NCBI RefSeq assembly: GCF_028288225.1
Contig: NZ_JAQBOC010000054.1
Span: 1 to 64,000, forward strand
Length of the DNA stretch: 64,000 nucleotides
Direction: 5' to 3'
Origin: Mucilaginibacter sp.
Lineage (GTDB): Bacteria > Bacteroidota > Bacteroidia > Sphingobacteriales > Sphingobacteriaceae
The position numbers were made by a program, and so were the translations under genes. Each line of letters starts with the position of its first letter. Position 1 is the stretch's first letter. The notes under the pieces were generated by a model that saw only the letters and a list, made by a program, of their open reading frames with translations, was not told where the DNA came from and ran no database searches. Positions 9,041 through 18,894 of this stretch are shown in pieces.

Positions 9041-10273
9041 TTAGTGTTTATTGCCATTACCATCAGAGGTGTAAGCACCAAGGTCGTTATTACCCAAGCC
9101 TGGATTTTTATTATCAAATCCTAAAACACCTGAACCCAAAGCCGGAGAGCCTATTTTTAAATGGAAATCATTAGTATTTGGAAAACCATTTGGCGCAGCC
9201 ACTGTACCATCAAATTTAACGAACAAAGGATCCAGATCACCTATTTTTTTAGAGATCAGATCGTTTGGTTGTGGTTTACCAACGCCGGATGCCGGATAAA
9301 AATTATCTCTGAGGTTGATCTTTATGGTAGGGTCAACCAGGTCGGTATAAGTATCTACTGTAGCGTAAAAAAGGTTATTGCCATAGGTAGTGTGGGCTAC
9401 ATCGCCGTCCTGAAAAATCTCCACACCATGGTAATCATTTACATATATGTTATTATAAATATGCCCGATAGCATTAACGCCTACAGAAATTCCACGTCCG
9501 GGCTCTGCCGAACCCCTTCTCCATCCTACTGATACAACAGTGTTATTATAAACATCTGCCTCTGTTTGCGGAAATGGCACAATTGCACTTGTTTCTAATT
9601 TAACACCGCTGCCCGCCTGGCTAAATATCACGTTGTAAGCTATGACACCTGTTGAACCTGTTTTTAAGCTGATACCCTCACCATCGGTACTACCCGATGA
9701 ACTGATCGTATTTCTTAAGATGGTTACTTTGCAACCGCCAAACAAACCCATTAAGTCGTCCTGTCCGTTAGTGAACCATGAATCTTCAATATCAACAACT
9801 ATGGGTGCGCTTACAACTAAAGTCCTGCGTGTTCCACCGGAAGCGTCAGGGCCACCTGTATTATCAATATGGGCCCATTTAATAATAATGGCCTGTGCGG
9901 TAAGTGCCTGAAATCCACCCCAGGTACCGGGCTTATTAGTGTCGGAATTAAAGAAAATGGGCTTGTCCTGGCTCCCCTGTAAATTTAGAACACCTTGTAT
10001 AGTGAATTGGGCATTATTTCTAACTATAACAATGGCCCCGGGTTGTGCCGATAAGGTATCGCCCCTTTTTACAGTTACATCGCCTGTAACTGTATAAGTT
10101 TTGCCCGTTAATAAAGTACCTTTAACAAAACCACTGATATCGCCTGGGGCAATCGGGCTTGATGTTGGTATTTTCACATTAGTAAAGGTGGTTAGTTCCC
10201 CTTTTTTACAGGAGGTAACAATTGTTATTAATAATATAATAACGGGTAGAATATAAATATTTTTTAATTTCAT
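9041..10273 (-). CDS. Right-handed parallel beta-helix lipoprotein
   Basis: A 410-residue protein with a lipoprotein signal (IVTSC at about residues 18-22, then KKGE). The mature part shows the short repeated rungs of a parallel beta-helix (GAIVIVRNNAQFTIQGVLNL, VTILRNTISSSGSTDGEGIS, IYNNIYVNDYHGVEIFQDGD). Such folds occur in polysaccharide lyases and surface-binding proteins, but no catalytic set is recognisable. It starts 15 bp after the stop of the TonB receptor gene and so is almost certainly co-transcribed with it. It occupies the place a SusD-like surface lipoprotein would have. A role in substrate capture for the receptor is inferred. Confidence 0.8.
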   Translation of the reverse strand: MKLKNIYILPVIILLITIVTSCKKGELTTFTNVKIPTSSPIAPGDISGFVKGTLLTGKTYTVTGDVTVKRGDTLSAQPGAIVIVRNNAQFTIQGVLNLQGSQDKPIFFNSDTNKPGTWGGFQALTAQAIIIKWAHIDNTGGPDASGGTRRTLVVSAPIVVDIEDSWFTNGQDDLMGLFGGCKVTILRNTISSSGSTDGEGISLKTGSTGVIAYNVIFSQAGSGVKLETSAIVPFPQTEADVYNNTVVSVGWRRGSAEPGRGISVGVNAIGHIYNNIYVNDYHGVEIFQDGDVAHTTYGNNLFYATVDTYTDLVDPTIKINLRDNFYPASGVGKPQPNDLISKKIGDLDPLFVKFDGTVAAPNGFPNTNDFHLKIGSPALGSGVLGFDNKNPGLGNNDLGAYTSDGNGNKH

Positions 10274-10288
10274 GATAATAGTTTTTGA

Positions 10289-13003
10289 TTATAAGGAGTA
10301 ACGGAAACCCACATTAAAACTCACATTATATAAATCCTTTGCCTGTACCAGGTTATTGATTTTAATGGTAGTGGGGGTATTTAAAAGGTTATTTACTTTA
10401 CCCGTAACTGTAAAATGCCTGCTAACCTGCTTCTCGCCCGACAATGCTAAAAATGACTGTGGCTGCTGGTAATAATCATATCCATAACCTGTGTATACAA
10501 ATGAAAGCGTTCTGCTGGTATAGGTATAGGCTAACTGCACAAAGATTTTTTGTTTATCATTTTTATATAACAATGATAAGTTTAAAACGTCACCGGTTTG
10601 TCCCTGCAGCGGGCGATTTTGCATCCTGGTAACGCTGGTGTCTCCCCCTTGTGCTGTTTTAGTAATGAACTGTTTAGGGGTTTTTATATTTGAATAAGTG
10701 TAGGTATAGTTGGCTGATACACCCAAATCACCAAAATAACGACTGTAAACTATTTCGGCACCTTCAATTTTAGCCGTACCAAAATTTGTCGGCCTGGTTA
10801 ATGTCTGGCCGTTTTGCGACCCTACTAATTCAAATTCTATTGGATTTTTAATATCCTTATAAAAACCGCCTATAAAAAATTGTTCTTCATTTTTGGGAAA
10901 TAACTCGTACCTGATATCGTAATTGTTAGCCTCTGAGTGCAGAACGTTTGGGTTACCTGTAACGTCTGTGCTTTCTCCCCTGGTTGGTGTAGGTACCAGT
11001 TCAAATAGTGCCGGCCGCGAAATAGACTTGAAATAAGAAGCTCTTAAATTTGAGTGTTCACTAAGTTTGTATTTTAGTTGCAAACTTGGCAAAACATCGG
11101 TATAGGTTTTCTTTGCGTTACTAAGTGTGTCAAGTACCTGAGGGTGGGTGTTATATCCCTGTACTGTACCTTCTACCCGTACACCGCCGATAATATCCAA
11201 TTTGTTTAAAGTCAATTTAAATTCACTATAACCGGCAGATATATTTTCATAAGCTGTATAATTTGCTTTATCGCCCACTGAGCTCCCGGTTACGTCATAT
11301 ACTAACCAATCAGACTGATAAATATTGGTGAAAATGTTTTTTACGCCACTTGAATTAGTTGTAGGCCTTAATGTGTATTCATTTTGTTGGTTAAAACGGG
11401 TACTATGCCTGTATAAACCACCTCCCTTTAACTCCAAAGAACTATTTTCACCCAGGTTGGTTTTATAGCTTATATTGCCAATGGCGCTCAGATCCTTATT
11501 TCCATTCCTCGCCCAGATCCTTGATATTGCATCAAAATAATTTGGTGTGCTGGTTAAATCAGGATTTATCAAATGGTTTAATGTAAGATCGGCCCGATCC
11601 GGTGAATTTGCCGTTGCATTTGAATATACTCCGGCCCAATCAAATGTGAAATGTTTGGCAATAATGTGCTTGCCACTCAATTTCAGGTTTTCCACATATT
11701 GATTTTGAATAGATGAACGGCTATCATTAAAGACGGTACCTGTACCCGGACCAACACGCCCTCCATTACCACCTAAAATTGACGTATCAATACTTAAACG
11801 TGTTTGGGCTATGTGCGTATAAAGAAATACATTATCTAAAGCAATCTTATTCTTATCATCAAACTTATAATCCAAATGTGCCGATAAACCATTATTTAAT
11901 TGCTGTGTTGAATATGTTCTGTTAGCAACATCCGTAATTACCGGCTTATTACTATTTTGCGGATCGGGTGCTGCTATATTAAATTCAGAATTCGTACCGT
12001 AATACTGGTTTTGATAGCTATCTGAAATAATGAAACCCAATTTGTCTTTCAGGAACCTTTTACCATAGGTAACACTTGCCAGCCCGGTTAAAGGCCCGTT
12101 CTTCTTTTTAAAGTCAAGGTTTGAACGGCTAAAATCGGTAGGCTTAGCCTGGTACGACGGGCCAAAACGCTCAGTTAAGCTTTTTGACTGAATATCTTTT
12201 GTAGAAAAATAATCATACTTTCTGTTAAAAAATATAGCACTATAGCCCAATGAGCCATCAGCTTTAAAATATTCCTGATTGGGGGCATCTTTAAATACAA
12301 GATTGGTAGTACCCCCGATAGCATCAGCTTCCATTTCGGGCGTAAGTGATTTGCTTACTTCAATCCTGTCTAAAAGGTCAGAAGGAACAATACTCAGGGA
12401 CACAAATCTCGAAACAGGATCCGGACTGGTTACTTTAACACCATTAATTAATGTATTATTATAACGGGGCTCTAAACCGCGGATGATAGCATAAGCATCA
12501 TCAGAACCGCTGTTACGCTGAATGGTTACTGCTGATACACGTGCAAGCGCATTGGCTGCATTAATATCAGGCGATCTTTCCATAGCGCGCGCTGAAATCA
12601 CGTTGGTAATATTATTGGCATTTTTTTCGATATGCCTTGACGAGGATTCGGATTCACTGTTTAGTTTACCTAATACCCGTACCTCTTTAAGATCCTGGGT
12701 ATTTTCTGCAAGGGGAATATCTAATGTACTTTGACCAGTAATACTTATTTCCTTTTCGTATTCTTTAAAACCAACGTACTGAACTTTAACCTTATAAGTA
12801 CCTGGCCTTACGTTTTGTATCCGGTAAGTTCCAAAGGCATCGGTAGTGCTTCCTTTTGAGCTGCCATCTAAATGAACATAAGCTCCCGGCAATGGCTCAC
12901 GGCTTTTCCCTTCGGTTACGCGACCTGTCAATGTTACATTCTGAGCGAATGCAAATGAAGTGCTGAAAATGAGAGCTACAATCAGGTAAAATTTATTTAT
13001 CAT
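10289..13003 (-). CDS. TonB-dependent outer-membrane receptor
   Basis: A 904-residue receptor. The ATG at 13003 (MINKFYLIVALIFSTSFAFA) gives a standard signal peptide; the frame stays open for ten further codons upstream. Residues about 22-105 are a carboxypeptidase-regulatory-like domain (GRVTEGKSREPLPGAYVHLD). The plug follows at about 130-250 (SARAMERSPDINAANALARV, IIRGLEPRYNNTLINGVKV). The rest is a 22-strand barrel ending in GFRYSL. It imports an unknown ligand across the outer membrane using TonB energy. It heads a minus-strand operon with the beta-helix, phosphoesterase and YncE genes, which points to phosphate-ester or related substrate scavenging (inference). Confidence 0.9.
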   Translation of the reverse strand: MINKFYLIVALIFSTSFAFAQNVTLTGRVTEGKSREPLPGAYVHLDGSSKGSTTDAFGTYRIQNVRPGTYKVKVQYVGFKEYEKEISITGQSTLDIPLAENTQDLKEVRVLGKLNSESESSSRHIEKNANNITNVISARAMERSPDINAANALARVSAVTIQRNSGSDDAYAIIRGLEPRYNNTLINGVKVTSPDPVSRFVSLSIVPSDLLDRIEVSKSLTPEMEADAIGGTTNLVFKDAPNQEYFKADGSLGYSAIFFNRKYDYFSTKDIQSKSLTERFGPSYQAKPTDFSRSNLDFKKKNGPLTGLASVTYGKRFLKDKLGFIISDSYQNQYYGTNSEFNIAAPDPQNSNKPVITDVANRTYSTQQLNNGLSAHLDYKFDDKNKIALDNVFLYTHIAQTRLSIDTSILGGNGGRVGPGTGTVFNDSRSSIQNQYVENLKLSGKHIIAKHFTFDWAGVYSNATANSPDRADLTLNHLINPDLTSTPNYFDAISRIWARNGNKDLSAIGNISYKTNLGENSSLELKGGGLYRHSTRFNQQNEYTLRPTTNSSGVKNIFTNIYQSDWLVYDVTGSSVGDKANYTAYENISAGYSEFKLTLNKLDIIGGVRVEGTVQGYNTHPQVLDTLSNAKKTYTDVLPSLQLKYKLSEHSNLRASYFKSISRPALFELVPTPTRGESTDVTGNPNVLHSEANNYDIRYELFPKNEEQFFIGGFYKDIKNPIEFELVGSQNGQTLTRPTNFGTAKIEGAEIVYSRYFGDLGVSANYTYTYSNIKTPKQFITKTAQGGDTSVTRMQNRPLQGQTGDVLNLSLLYKNDKQKIFVQLAYTYTSRTLSFVYTGYGYDYYQQPQSFLALSGEKQVSRHFTVTGKVNNLLNTPTTIKINNLVQAKDLYNVSFNVGFRYSL

Positions 13004-13384
13004 ACAACATGTGATTTTTAGACAAAACATCATGTCAATGTTGGAGAAATACTGAATAAAGAGAAGATATAAAAATTGTTAATCCATTGGTAATTAAAAC
13101 TTAACAATTATGCTTTTTACAGGGAAAAACAGAAAGTTAAATACACATTTATGTAATGATTAATTAACATATAAATGGCTTATCTAACCATTTTTTTTTC
13201 TTATATCCCGCGCATTTTTCATTAGAGCTGCATCATTACTAAAATAGATTTTCGACCTTCAATAAATGCTAACCCCACTACAAACGCTCTACAAACCCGT
13301 ATATTGATCCAATTGGGGTGGGTTTAAAGATTAAATAACCGTTTTTGTTCCTAATTTTACCATCACCAGTCAAACCAAAATACT
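13004..13384. other. Divergent intergenic region (TonB receptor / ThuA-like)
   Basis: About 380 AT-rich bases between divergently transcribed genes, so both promoters must lie here. No clear TAnnTTTG box with a matching -33 element was picked out. A TAATTTTA near 13352 is a weak candidate for the plus-strand gene. No coding potential or repeat seen. Confidence 0.5.
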
Positions 13385-14239
13385 ATGTCATTATCATCAC
13401 AGGTCCGTAAAACAGCTATTTTCCTATTTTATGTTTGTTTAATATTTAGTTGTACAAGCCTTAGTGCACAAAGTGCGAAGCCAAAATTTAAAGTGATTGC
13501 TTTTTATACCGCACAGGAAGATAAGGCGCATATCAGTTTTGTACACGAAGCTAACAGCTGGTTCCCTAAAATGGCGGCTAAATATAAATTCGCCTACGAT
13601 TCAACAAAAAACTGGAATAACCTTAATGCTGAATTTTTATCACATTACCAGGTGGTGATTTTTTTAGATACCCGGCCCGATGAACCCGCGCAAAGAGAAG
13701 CATTTGAAAAATATATGAAAAATGGCGGAGGCTGGATGGGCTTCCACTTTTCGGCATTTGCACTTACGCCTTCTAAATATAACCAGGATTGGGATTGGTA
13801 CCACAAAGAGTTTCTTGGCTCGGGACAGTATGGAAGCAATATATGGCGGCCTTCATCTGCAATTTTGGATGTTGACACAAAGTTTCCTGCCACCAAACAC
13901 ATGCCCAAAACCTTTAAAACATCACCAAATGAGTGGTACAGATGGGAACTTGATCTGCGCAAAAATCCGGATATAAGAATACTGGCATCAATTGATTCGG
14001 CCAGCTTCCCTTTAGGCACCGGGCCAAAGCAAAGCGAGATCTGGCACAGCGGCTACTACCCTGCCGTATGGACCAATACAAAATATAAAATGATATACTT
14101 TAACATGGGCCATAATGATATGGATTATGAACACAAGTATGACAACACCGACAAAACATTATCATACACCTTTAGCAGCCCAATGGAAGCTAAAATGGTA
14201 TTGGATGCGCTGTTGTGGATTGGGGGAGGTAGAGATTAG
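13385..14239 (+). CDS. ThuA domain-containing exported protein
   Basis: A 284-residue protein with an N-terminal signal segment (TAIFLFYVCLIFSCTSLSAQ). The mature part follows the ThuA (trehalose-utilisation-like, class I glutamine-amidotransferase-like) fold: KVIAFYTAQEDKAHISFVHE at the start, VVIFLDTRPDEPAQREAFEK, GGGWMGFHFSAF, and WHSGYYPAVWTNTKYKMIYFNMGHN near the end. ThuA proteins are often found with sugar-metabolism genes; their reaction is not established. The gene stands alone on the plus strand. Its stop is followed by a repeat-rich junction with the convergent DUF5916 gene. Confidence 0.88.
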   Translation: MSLSSQVRKTAIFLFYVCLIFSCTSLSAQSAKPKFKVIAFYTAQEDKAHISFVHEANSWFPKMAAKYKFAYDSTKNWNNLNAEFLSHYQVVIFLDTRPDEPAQREAFEKYMKNGGGWMGFHFSAFALTPSKYNQDWDWYHKEFLGSGQYGSNIWRPSSAILDVDTKFPATKHMPKTFKTSPNEWYRWELDLRKNPDIRILASIDSASFPLGTGPKQSEIWHSGYYPAVWTNTKYKMIYFNMGHNDMDYEHKYDNTDKTLSYTFSSPMEAKMVLDALLWIGGGRD

Positions 14240-14589
14240 AGGCTGGTAGAGATTAGTCAGCTGCGGAAGTTGGAGTGTCAATATTAGACCTTTATTGGTC
14301 GTCACCTATCAGCGGCATGCCGTGAGGACACAGCCCGGGGTTTAGAGATTAGAGGCCAGAGATCAGAGGTCAGTTAGCTGCGGGAATTGGAACGCAAATT
14401 AAAGGACTGCATTACATGTATCATTCAATTGGCTGTTGTTTACTTATCAGCGGCGTGCTGTGAGGACACAGCCCGGGGTATTTCCAGGCCTAATCTCTGA
14501 TCTCCAATCACTAATCTCTATTTCCCGCCTAATCTCTAATCAACTAACCTCTAATCACTAATTCCCCCCTAATCTCTAATCAACTAACC
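14240..14589. repeat. Repeat-filled convergent junction with direct and inverted repeats
   Basis: Non-coding. Two direct copies of a ~34-bp unit (14308-14341 and 14446-14479; core GTGAGGACACAGCCCGGGG) differ at two positions. On the left flank are TAGAGATTAGAGGC-type words and on the right several TAATCTCTAATCAACTAAC words. The two sides are therefore complementary and could fold into a long stem between the convergent thuA-like and DUF5916 genes. Probably a bidirectional terminator built from strain-specific repeats. Confidence 0.75.
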
Positions 14590-16758
14590 CTAATTATTCA
14601 ACCAATAAGTAAACTTAAACACAAGGCCGCGGTTTTTAACAAAGAAGGGGCTGGGCAGGTAGTTATCGGTATAAACAATAAAGAAATCTGAAGCCGGACG
14701 ATAACGCCATTGCAGGCGGGTATTTATGTTGATATTTTTACCTTGTTCGTTATATTGAAAAAAGCCGGTGAGGAAAAACTTATTGGTCATGGTTACATCC
14801 ACCCTGGGGCCAACCAGCCAGAATGATTTTTTTCCCCAGGGCTGCAGCAGCTGCAAATTGTTATAGGTGGTGTTCACCTGGATATTTACAAAGGGCTGAA
14901 AACGATAGCCAACGTCATTTGCTACACTTATTTTTTTACCGTTGTCATAATAGCCCCCGTAATCAACGGTAAAATCATACGTAAACAAACTTTGGGGAAC
15001 TGAGAAGTATGATAGCTCGGCATTGTGCCAGGTACTTTGCAATCCAGCAGGTAAAAAGTTACCGGTATAATTTGTAGGGTCGTAAGGCTGCAGCAGTTTC
15101 ACATAATCGCGCTCAACCAGGCCCGTTAGTAAACTTTTGTCCCTGAAAGTTATTTGATATGACAGGAAGCTCCGGTTATCGGTAGGCTTAAATGAGCCAT
15201 CGTAATAATCAGTAAGGTTAAGCTGCGGGCCATGGCTTAGGATAAGCCCTTGTTTTGGAAAAAACAGATACCCAATGTATGGGTTTAGCTTTACATAACC
15301 CTGCCGCGGTACATAACCCACACCGGCATTATAATTTGACCCGACAACTTCGTACTGACCGCCAATGTTCCAGTATTTATTGGCAAACTGCAGGTTACCC
15401 GCCTGGGTAAAATCATGTCCTTTTTTATCGGGACTGAATGATTTTAAAACAAGGGCCTTGCCTGTCCATAAATTATCAGACGATGCCAGGTTATATTCAA
15501 GGCCAAAGTTGCTGTTATATTTTGAATCGGTTTGAGTCGCCGAAGTTGTGGGCGGGTAATTAAATGATTCCTTATTTACAAACAGGAAACCAATGTTTGA
15601 GCGGGCAAACACCTTTCGCTGCAATGCTATCACCGTAAAATTTTGGGCCGGGATGCCTGTTTGGTCATTGCTGTTGGTTTGCATATCCATAACACCAATG
15701 CGCCAGTTTTGATCAAGCTTTCCACTAAGCCTTGCACCGCCAATTATAGTTGACGTTAAACCTATCCTCCTTGAAAAAAATGGCCGGATAGATGCATAGC
15801 CGAAGTTATTGAACTGATCGCCATTCTCCAGGAAGAACTGGCGTGTTTCGGGGTAAAAAAGCTCATACCGGCTTAAGTTGGTTACCTGCTTGTCTGCATC
15901 AACCTGTGAAAAATCGGGATGTACCGTAAGATCGAGGTTTAGGGCTGAAGATACGGCTATTTTAGCATCGCCACCTGCTTCAAGGTGGAAGGCTGCATTT
16001 TTATGGCCGGCATAATCTTTGGTTATACCGGTTAAAACATAAGGTATTATTGAAATATTAGGCCCCGGATCAGGAGGTGGCATGTCCCATACCAATGTAC
16101 CGGTGTAAGCAAGCGATGCTGTTGGAAACTGGCGGGGAATAGGTGTCCAGCTTGATTTTTCAGTAGTTTTCAAATCATTACGACTGAAGTTTATTCCCCA
16201 CTCAGAAATACCCCGTTTGTAACGGATGGATTTAAAAGGAATTGAAGCTTCAAAAACATACCTGTCAGGATAATCCTTCACAGCCGAAACCCATTTGTTT
16301 GTCCAGTTCAAATCAACCTTTCCGCCTTCATACATGGTACCATCCCACTCCGCACCCACCGCATTTGACCCAAACGAATATCCATTTGTTTGATCATTAT
16401 AGGTATCCATAAAGAAAATAAAATTGTCATTCTTTTGAAAAGCGAAGTCGCGCTTTAATGATTCAACCATGCTTTGGCCTGCTGACGCTTTGTAACAGAT
16501 AGCTAAAATGTATACATTTTTATCATCATAAGCCATCCTTACCTCAGTTTTTACTTTTGCAAAGCTGGTATCCATAGGTAATACCATATAAAAGTTATTG
16601 GCAGCCTCTGCATCCTGCCATGCAATATCATCCAAAGCACCATCAATTTTAACCGGGGAAGTTAAACGGTGGATATGATACCGGAACTTACTATTCTTTT
16701 TTTGAGCAAAAATATGCAGGCTAAATAAGCAACAAAGCAATAAAAATCTAAACTTCAA
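14590..16758 (-). CDS. CBM9-like / DUF5916 outer-membrane protein
   Basis: A 722-residue protein. Signal peptide MKFRFLLLCCLFSLHIFA; a CBM9-like (carbohydrate-binding family 9) beta-sandwich at about residues 28-225 (VKIDGALDDIAWQDAEAANN, RMAYDDKNVYILAICY). Then comes the DUF5916 region (SIIPYVLTGITKDY, VHPDFSQVDADKQVTNLSRY, FYPETRQFFLENGDQF), which is a predicted outer-membrane beta-barrel ending with an aromatic-rich strand (LVFKFTYWLNN). Family members are found near peptidase and glycan genes, but no activity is established. It is monocistronic by spacing and faces the ThuA-like gene. Confidence 0.88.
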   Translation of the reverse strand: MKFRFLLLCCLFSLHIFAQKKNSKFRYHIHRLTSPVKIDGALDDIAWQDAEAANNFYMVLPMDTSFAKVKTEVRMAYDDKNVYILAICYKASAGQSMVESLKRDFAFQKNDNFIFFMDTYNDQTNGYSFGSNAVGAEWDGTMYEGGKVDLNWTNKWVSAVKDYPDRYVFEASIPFKSIRYKRGISEWGINFSRNDLKTTEKSSWTPIPRQFPTASLAYTGTLVWDMPPPDPGPNISIIPYVLTGITKDYAGHKNAAFHLEAGGDAKIAVSSALNLDLTVHPDFSQVDADKQVTNLSRYELFYPETRQFFLENGDQFNNFGYASIRPFFSRRIGLTSTIIGGARLSGKLDQNWRIGVMDMQTNSNDQTGIPAQNFTVIALQRKVFARSNIGFLFVNKESFNYPPTTSATQTDSKYNSNFGLEYNLASSDNLWTGKALVLKSFSPDKKGHDFTQAGNLQFANKYWNIGGQYEVVGSNYNAGVGYVPRQGYVKLNPYIGYLFFPKQGLILSHGPQLNLTDYYDGSFKPTDNRSFLSYQITFRDKSLLTGLVERDYVKLLQPYDPTNYTGNFLPAGLQSTWHNAELSYFSVPQSLFTYDFTVDYGGYYDNGKKISVANDVGYRFQPFVNIQVNTTYNNLQLLQPWGKKSFWLVGPRVDVTMTNKFFLTGFFQYNEQGKNININTRLQWRYRPASDFFIVYTDNYLPSPFFVKNRGLVFKFTYWLNN

Positions 16759-17193
16759 ATTTGGGCGTTTTTAATTGTTATATGATAAAATTTCACAGGT
16801 TTTAACCGATATAAACCCTGTTTATGTCATTTTTAGGCATTCTTGATAATTTCTGGATTAATATCATAATTTACAAGGCGAAAAGCATCAAATTGAGCGT
16901 AACAATGATGTTAATGTTAGTAAATATAGTCTTGTTAGTATTTTTTTGCCTAAAAAATGCATTTTTATTAAAAATAATCGTCAAAAAATTAGTCTGCTAG
17001 TTCCATAGAATATATATTTGTATAATTATTATTTTCGATCTAACCAATTAGTTCTTTATGATGAATAATGAGGTCAGTTACTACAAAAAGAGAAAGCATC
17101 CGCTTCCTCTTTTTTTTTGTTTTAAGGCTATTGATAACCCTGTCTTTCAGGGGGCTTAATTACACTCACTCGTTATACAAAATAAGCAGCAGT
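16759..17193. other. AT-rich intergenic region
   Basis: About 435 bases holding the upstream region of the DUF5916 gene and the downstream region of the DUF5009 gene. Apart from the hairpin at 17085-17118 nothing convincing is seen. A plus-strand frame starting at 17068 has no homology-like features and runs into the DUF5009 gene antisense. Confidence 0.5.
17085..17118. terminator. Bidirectional hairpin terminator after DUF5009 gene
   Basis: Stem AAAAAGAG-AAGC / GCTT-CTCTTTTT with a 4-base loop and one internal mismatch, flanked by A- and T-runs. It lies about 80 bp beyond the DUF5009 stop in its direction of transcription. Confidence 0.6.
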
Positions 17194-18384
17194 TTATATT
17201 TTAAGCCTGATCCTTCTTTTTTCAAGCACGCCGGTAATAAGGATAACTATGAATGATATGGCAAATGAGCGGATAATGCCGCCGGTCCCCTCGTCTAAAA
17301 ATTCAGGATACCTGAAATGTACAAGAGCCATCAAGGCAACCAGCAGATAAGGTATAAGGTAACAGGTTAATGTGCTTGTACCTGCAGGCTTAATAATTTT
17401 AAACCAATTTTGCTTACCCTTAACATCCACCAAAAATATAATCAGCTCAAACAGTAATATACCAATACCTGTGCACAAAAACACCCATGCAGGGGTTGAG
17501 TGTATTTTTGAGATGCCCTCGGTATACGGGCGAACAAAAAAGCCCAGTCCTATTAATACAAAGCCTAAAATTGTAAATGCGGGCCATAACCATTTATAGC
17601 TTCCGTTTGCAATTATTTTTGAGTAGAGCAAGGATATTATCACACCAAACATCATTAATCCGGCTGATGCGCCGTCTTTTATTACCCATATTTTAAGCCG
17701 CAGTACCTCACCATTAATAACCGGCTTTAGGTGTACAATAAAGTTTACTGCAACCAGCAGAGCAAGTGCAATAAGCAAACCCGTAAAATTACCTTTAACC
17801 AGCAAGTACACCCCTGCACAAACAAGGTAAGCCCAGCCGATAATGCCAAGAATACCCCACCATGATGGTTCAAGCCACCTGGTACCGCCATGATGGGCCT
17901 TGCCCTTATATAAAATTGCCAGCACAATCAAAATTGCAATGCCTGTACCTATTAAGGCATACCGTTTTGTTTTAGCGAGTGTTTCGGGATAGTCCATCCA
18001 GATCAAAAAGAAGCTGGTGGTTAACAGCAGTTCCCAAACGGGTAAGGGCAATAAGGCTTCTTTGCTGTACCCTTCCATATTAACGTGAAAAAAGCCCATT
18101 ACTATCAGTGCGAATGACCGTAAAAGTATGTAACCGGCTATGGAGGTGAATGAATTACCCTTTTCAATGCGCCTGCCTATTGCTAAGGGAATTGACAAGC
18201 CTGCTATAAACAGGAATAAAGGAAATATTGTATCGGCAAAATGCATCCCGTCCTCATATCCCTTAACGTGGTCTATCCATTTTGGTACGTGACTAACGCC
18301 ACTCAGATCGTTAACAAATATCATGAAAAACATATTGATGGCCCGAAGCACATCGATAGAAAGCAGGCGTTTTGGCTGAAGCAT
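17194..18384 (-). CDS. DUF5009 multipass membrane protein (HGSNAT/acyltransferase-like)
   Basis: A 396-residue integral membrane protein with roughly ten or more hydrophobic helices. The N-terminus RLLSIDVLRAINMFFMIFVN and the following HFADTIFPLFLFIAGLSIPL are hallmarks of DUF5009 and the related heparan-alpha-glucosaminide N-acetyltransferase group (the SLDxxRG-type start of acyltransferases). Such proteins are thought to transfer acetyl groups across the membrane to sugars; the substrate here is unknown. It has no same-strand neighbour close by. Confidence 0.87.
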   Translation of the reverse strand: MLQPKRLLSIDVLRAINMFFMIFVNDLSGVSHVPKWIDHVKGYEDGMHFADTIFPLFLFIAGLSIPLAIGRRIEKGNSFTSIAGYILLRSFALIVMGFFHVNMEGYSKEALLPLPVWELLLTTSFFLIWMDYPETLAKTKRYALIGTGIAILIVLAILYKGKAHHGGTRWLEPSWWGILGIIGWAYLVCAGVYLLVKGNFTGLLIALALLVAVNFIVHLKPVINGEVLRLKIWVIKDGASAGLMMFGVIISLLYSKIIANGSYKWLWPAFTILGFVLIGLGFFVRPYTEGISKIHSTPAWVFLCTGIGILLFELIIFLVDVKGKQNWFKIIKPAGTSTLTCYLIPYLLVALMALVHFRYPEFLDEGTGGIIRSFAISFIVILITGVLEKRRIRLKI

Positions 18385-18639
18385 TGGAAAGGATTAATCA
18401 GGTTAATAGAAATACTGATTTAAATATAGGAGGTATAGTTCAAATTTTCATGTATAGTTTATATAATAACTATAAAAAGCGGGGGATCTTTTTAAAGTAC
18501 ATTAGTAAAGCGCAGGGAAATTAAATTTCAGTAGTGTATTTGTAGTATTGATATAAGGTAGCCTGTTTATCATAAAACCTGCTTTATTTAGCCAACCCAT
18601 AGGCACCCCGAAACAGAATAAGAACCCCGAAGAAAAATA

Positions 18640-18735
18640 ATGAATACAGTAACGAATAACCAGGTAATTCCGCTAAAGGCAACATATATGCCAGAGGGAA
18701 GCTTTCACTATATCTTTATAGCAAAAAACATTTAA
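18640..18735 (+). CDS. Possible small protein, 31 aa
   Basis: An ATG frame of 31 codons: MNTVTNNQVIPLKATYMPEG and a short tail. It is listed because the next frame, 48 bp downstream, begins in a similar way (NxVT, PLKA, Y, then Y-F-A), so the pair may be diverged paralogues. No family recognised, no clear ribosome site, and chance cannot be excluded. Confidence 0.25.
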   Translation: MNTVTNNQVIPLKATYMPEGSFHYIFIAKNI

Positions 18736-18783
18736 AAGGGCATAGAGAATGTGATCCGGTAATCAGGGAGATTATCGGCAAAA

Positions 18784-18894
18784 ATGATCAATTCAGTAAC
18801 GCACACTAAAATGATAGGCATGCCACTAAAGGCCTACAGCACTAAATGTACTGTAAATTACGAATTTGCTTACACAGGTAGTGATAGAGAGTAA
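18784..18894 (+). CDS. Possible small protein, 36 aa
   Basis: An ATG frame of 36 codons starting MINSVTHTKMIGMPLKAYST. It resembles the frame at 18640 (NSVT...MPLKAY versus NTVT...IPLKATY). Its stop lies in the hairpin 18891-18926, as expected for a gene followed by a terminator. No known domain. Confidence 0.28.
   Translation: MINSVTHTKMIGMPLKAYSTKCTVNYEFAYTGSDRE

Noticed and set aside
17068..17256. Small plus-strand gene upstream of the DUF5009 stop
   Set aside because: It overlaps a terminator hairpin and the DUF5009 gene antisense; no ribosome site or conserved feature.
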